Below are positions 5,801 to 8,186 of a stretch of DNA of 8,186 bases, in pieces. A program made the position numbers and the translations under genes. A model generated the notes under the pieces. It made no database searches and had not been told where the DNA came from. It was given only the letters and a program-made list of their open reading frames with translations. Numbering within the stretch: the stretch's first letter is position 1; every line of letters begins with the position of its first letter. Source of the stretch: CAUVKI01 sp963552605 (GTDB lineage: Bacteria > Bacillota > Clostridia > Tissierellales > Peptoniphilaceae); the NCBI GenBank assembly GCA_963552605.1, contig CAUVKI010000056.1:1-8186 (forward strand), read 5' to 3'.

Positions 5801-6031
5801 TTATAAGTGCAAAAGCTCATCAATCCTCGGTTGATTGAAGCCGACAATTTCCTCACCGTCAATTATAATCACCGGAACTCCCGCATGACCCTTTGCCATA
5901 AGCTCTTTTCTCGCCTCTTTGTCCGTTGAAACATTCTTTTCCGTAAAAATAACATTTTTAGAATTAAGATATGCCTTTGCATCTTGGCAATGAGGGCAAG
6001 TCGATGTGGAATAAACTACTACATTCGCCAT
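5801..6031 (-). CDS. Small glutaredoxin-like thiol-disulfide protein (CPHC)
   Basis: Seventy-six-residue thioredoxin-fold protein that would reduce disulfides or mixed thiols in the cytoplasm. The redox motif CPHC is at 12-15, straight after the first strand (VVVYSTS). The cis-proline motif GVPV is at 51-54, and a C-terminal GFNQPRIDELL starts at 64. The whole domain is present and there is no signal peptide. It resembles the short clostridial glutaredoxin/YruB-type proteins and is less like NrdH, whose motif is usually CxQC. The partner and substrate cannot be read from sequence; no nrd gene is nearby. AGGAGG lies eight bases before the ATG at 6031. It is divergent from htpG with a shared 142-base gap, and has its own terminator. 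It reads head-on to the rightward replication fork. Confidence 0.9.
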   Translation of the reverse strand: MANVVVYSTSTCPHCQDAKAYLNSKNVIFTEKNVSTDKEARKELMAKGHAGVPVIIIDGEEIVGFNQPRIDELLHL

Positions 6032-6066
6032 ATTACTACCTCCTTTTTTACCGCTTCCCGCAGCAC

Positions 6067-6141
6067 GGGTATTTTACCCTCGGGTAAGAGCTTAAAACAA
6101 AATTCTGAATGTTTTTTATAAAATAAATCGGGTAAAAGCTT
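6067..6141. promoter_or_regulatory. Array of GGGTA half-sites in the glutaredoxin-htpG divergent region
   Basis: Four GGGTA/TACCC half-sites are seen. GGGTA-TTT-TACCC (6067-6079) is a perfect palindrome. TTACCC-TC-GGGTAA (6074-6087) is a second palindrome sharing one half-site with the first. CGGGTAAGAGCTT (6081-6093) is repeated with one change as CGGGTAAAAGCTT (6129-6141), 48 bases further on. A possible htpG -10 (TATAAA, 6117-6122) lies between the repeats. This looks like an operator controlling one or both divergent genes. It matches neither CIRCE (HrcA) nor the CtsR heptad consensus, so the regulator is unknown. Confidence 0.45.
6071..6100 (-). promoter_or_regulatory. Possible promoter of the glutaredoxin-like gene
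   Basis: Minus-strand TTGTTT (6100-6095) and TAAAAT (6076-6071) are spaced by 18 bases and resemble a -35/-10 pair. The -10 lies inside the GGGTA palindrome described separately, so a protein bound there would compete with RNA polymerase. Tentative. Confidence 0.3.
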
Positions 6142-6173
6142 GGCATTAATTACAAAAGAAAGGAAGTAAACTT

Positions 6174-8051
6174 ATGGCGCAAAAAGAATTTCAAACGGAA
6201 TCAAAACGCATATTGGAGCTTATGATAAACTCCATCTACACCAACAAGGACATTTTTTTGAGAGAACTCATATCAAATGCCTCAGATGCTATTGATAAAG
6301 TCTACTATCTCACCCTCTCAAACCCCAATCTCACCTTTAATAAAGAGGACTACTTTATCGAAATCAAAACGGACAAAGAAAATAACCGACTCATAATCTC
6401 CGACTCCGGTATAGGAATGAACGCCGAAGAACTCGAAAGAAATCTGGGAATTATAGCAAAGAGCGGTTCCTTGGAATTTAAGGAAAGCATAAAAAAAGAT
6501 GACAACGCCGACATCATAGGTCAATTTGGAGTAGGATTTTACAGTGCCTTTATGGTCGCAAAAAAAATCGACGTAATCTCAAAAAAATTCGGAGAAGAAA
6601 AAACATACCACTGGGAAAGCGAAGGTACGGAAGGCTATTCGATATCCGATTCCGAAAGAGAAAAATCCGGTACGGATATAATCCTCACCCTAAGGGATAA
6701 TACCGATGACGAAAACTATGATATGTACCTTGAGGAATACAAGATAAGAGGAATAGTAAAGACCTATTCGAACTATATTCGCTATCCCATAAAAATGGAA
6801 GTTGAGAAATCAAAGAGTATCGGAGAGGGAGAGGATAAAAAAAGAGAAGTATATAAGGAAATCGAAACGCTCAACAGTATGGTTCCCATTTGGAGAAAAA
6901 ATAAAAGTGAGCTGACGGACGAAGATTATAACTCATACTACGAGGAAAGGCATTTCGGATACGATACCCCCCTAAGACATATCCATATGAAACTTGACGG
7001 AATGCTCTCCTTTCAGGCTATTTTGTATATACCTGAAAGCGTACCCTTTGATTTTTACAACAGAGAATATGAAAAGGGCTTGGAATTATATTCTTCAGGA
7101 GTGTTGATTGAATCCAAATCAAAAGAACTTTTGCCGGATTATTACGCTTTCGTCAAGGGAGTGGTAAACAGTGAGGATCTAAGTCTTAATATCTCAAGGG
7201 AAATGCTTCAGGAAACTCGGGAACTTAAGCTTATGGCAAAGAAAATCGAGGAAAAAATCCACGACGAACTCGTCGATATGCTCAAAAACGATCGGGAGAG
7301 CTATGAAAAATTTTTTGAAAATTTCGGTCGCTCCATAAAATACGGGCTATATCAATCTTACGGAATGAATAAAAGTTTGCAGGACTTATTTTTATTCAAA
7401 TCCTCAAAAGAAAGCAAGTGGACTTCCTTTAAGGAATATGCGGATAGAAAGCTCCCCGAACAAAAATACATTTACTATGCGGTGGGCAAAAACATTTCCG
7501 CAATAGAAAAACTTCCGCAGTTTGAACAAGTTAAAGACAAGGGGTATGAAATTTTGTATTTCACGGAAGATGTCGATGAATTTGCGATAAAAGTATTAAG
7601 AGAAGTTGAGGGAATGGAATTTAAATCCGTCGCCTCCGGAGATTTGGGACTTGATAATACGGAAGAAAAAGAAAAGGCGGATAAAACCGAAAAAGAACAC
7701 GAAGCCTTGTTCAAAAAGATGAAAGAAATCTTAGGAGAAAGAGTAAAGGAAGTAAAACCCTCCGCCTCGCTTAAAAATCACGCAGTGGTGCTTTCATCAA
7801 GCGGAGAAGTGTCAATCGAGATGGAAAAAATTCTTTCCGAAATGCCCGTGAACGAAAACATAGCGGCGGACAAGATTTTGGAAATAAACCCCTCTCACCC
7901 CGTATTTAACAAGTTGGAACAAACCATGCAAACCGATTCGGAAAAATTCTCTAAGATGACGGAAGTCCTATATAATCAGGCAAGACTTATCGCAGGACTT
8001 CCTTTAGAAGATCCGGTGCTGTTTTCGGATACTGTTGCGGGATTGCTTTAA
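6174..8051 (+). CDS. htpG: HtpG, bacterial Hsp90 molecular chaperone
   Basis: Cytosolic ATP-dependent chaperone that works as a dimer and helps remodel stressed or aggregated proteins with the DnaK system. The 625 residues are full family length. The GHKL ATPase domain (about 1-215) shows RELISNASDA at 30-39 with catalytic Glu31 and Mg-binding Asn35, DSGIGM at 77-82, the lid/glycine loop IGQFGVGFYSAF at 115-126 and SGTDIILTL from 165. The middle domain has the client/ATP-contacting SREMLQ at 341-346. The C-terminal dimerisation domain begins near 515 and ends LYNQARLIAGLPLEDP. An acidic/lysine-rich stretch at about 497-510 links the last two domains. AGGAAG lies seven bases before the ATG. 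No CIRCE or CtsR box is seen upstream; a GGGTA array may control it. It is read away from the origin, with the fork. Confidence 0.97.
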   Translation: MAQKEFQTESKRILELMINSIYTNKDIFLRELISNASDAIDKVYYLTLSNPNLTFNKEDYFIEIKTDKENNRLIISDSGIGMNAEELERNLGIIAKSGSLEFKESIKKDDNADIIGQFGVGFYSAFMVAKKIDVISKKFGEEKTYHWESEGTEGYSISDSEREKSGTDIILTLRDNTDDENYDMYLEEYKIRGIVKTYSNYIRYPIKMEVEKSKSIGEGEDKKREVYKEIETLNSMVPIWRKNKSELTDEDYNSYYEERHFGYDTPLRHIHMKLDGMLSFQAILYIPESVPFDFYNREYEKGLELYSSGVLIESKSKELLPDYYAFVKGVVNSEDLSLNISREMLQETRELKLMAKKIEEKIHDELVDMLKNDRESYEKFFENFGRSIKYGLYQSYGMNKSLQDLFLFKSSKESKWTSFKEYADRKLPEQKYIYYAVGKNISAIEKLPQFEQVKDKGYEILYFTEDVDEFAIKVLREVEGMEFKSVASGDLGLDNTEEKEKADKTEKEHEALFKKMKEILGERVKEVKPSASLKNHAVVLSSSGEVSIEMEKILSEMPVNENIAADKILEINPSHPVFNKLEQTMQTDSEKFSKMTEVLYNQARLIAGLPLEDPVLFSDTVAGLL

Positions 8052-8091
8052 AAAAAGAGTACCTTTTCGGGTACTCTTTTTTTAAAGCAAT
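8042..8091. terminator. Long bidirectional hairpin terminator after htpG
   Basis: Perfect 22-bp inverted repeat (8042-8063 with 8070-8091) around a six-base loop, TTTTCG. The core GAGTACC/GGTACTC is flanked by seven A on the left and seven T on the right, so it can terminate transcripts from either strand. The left arm includes the last codons and stop of htpG. The right arm touches the stop codon of the truncated transposase on the minus strand. Confidence 0.88.
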
Positions 8092-8186
8092 TATAATATG
8101 CAAAATTTGTGATTCTTCGAAGATTTGATATGAGTTTTACTGTTTTTGTGATAATGACTTATCCCTTGATAACCGCTATCCGCTAT
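8091..8186 (-). pseudogene. C-terminally truncated IS5-like transposase remnant (continues past right edge)
   Basis: The minus strand is open from the window edge to a TAA at 8093-8091, giving 31 residues. They include ADSGYQGI (residues 2-9), HKNSKT (13-18) and KSSKNHK (21-27). This combination is characteristic of the D-x-G-Y region of IS5-family transposases, where ADSGYQGI is followed about a dozen residues later by a lysine-rich KxSKxHP/KL stretch. In full-length relatives several dozen residues follow, including a glutamate of the DDE triad. Here the frame ends after KFCIL, so the protein would be inactive. The family call is from recognition of the motif, not a search. Whether the part beyond the window is intact cannot be seen. 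Confidence 0.62.

Noticed and set aside
6032..6173. CIRCE or CtsR heat-shock operator upstream of htpG
   Set aside because: No TTAGCACTC-N9-GAGTGCTAA and no GGTCAAA heptad tandem is present; the only repeats are GGGTA-based.

Overview
The window holds the chromosomal replication origin of an AT-rich Firmicute, most likely an anaerobic member of Clostridia/Tissierellia. This placement is inferred from the gene order dnaA-dnaN-yaaA-recF-gyrB, the strong AGGAGG-type ribosome binding sites, the codon use and the protein sequences. I cannot name a genus from sequence alone.

Layout. Positions 1-4980 carry the classic origin block on the minus strand, read leftwards away from the origin: dnaA, dnaN, yaaA (S4 RNA-binding protein), recF and the first 374 codons of gyrB, which runs off the left edge. 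The last four genes are packed with overlaps or 2-base gaps and look like one translationally coupled operon. The origin appears bipartite, as in Bacillus subtilis. Upstream of dnaA (4987-5370) lie eight DnaA boxes, TTATCCACA or TTATCAACA, on both strands and partly in tight symmetric clusters. Downstream of dnaA, in the dnaA-dnaN gap, lies a DnaA-trio-like tract, six TAG-type triplets followed by a G-run and a degenerate DnaA box. This is the expected form of the unwinding element.

To the right of the origin the usual rpmH-rnpA-yidC neighbours are absent. In their place are a GlsB/YeaQ/YmgE-family membrane protein and a small CPHC glutaredoxin-like protein. Both are on the minus strand, head-on to the rightward fork, and each has its own intrinsic terminator. 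The chaperone gene htpG follows, divergent from the glutaredoxin gene. The glutaredoxin-htpG gap contains an array of GGGTA half-sites that may be an operator. htpG ends in a perfect 22-bp A/T-flanked hairpin that should work in both directions. Directly behind it, in the last 96 bases, is the C-terminally truncated end of an IS5-like transposase on the minus strand.

How the genes fit together: DnaA binds the boxes and opens the origin, DnaN is the sliding clamp, RecF acts at stalled or gapped forks, and GyrB removes the supercoils made ahead of the fork. GlsB-like protein, glutaredoxin and HtpG are stress-related and have no direct replication role. I found no wholly new system (no defence, CRISPR, prophage or RNA gene). 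The points most worth checking are the origin architecture with its variant boxes, the altered DNA-recognition loop of DnaA, the GGGTA array, and the transposase remnant.
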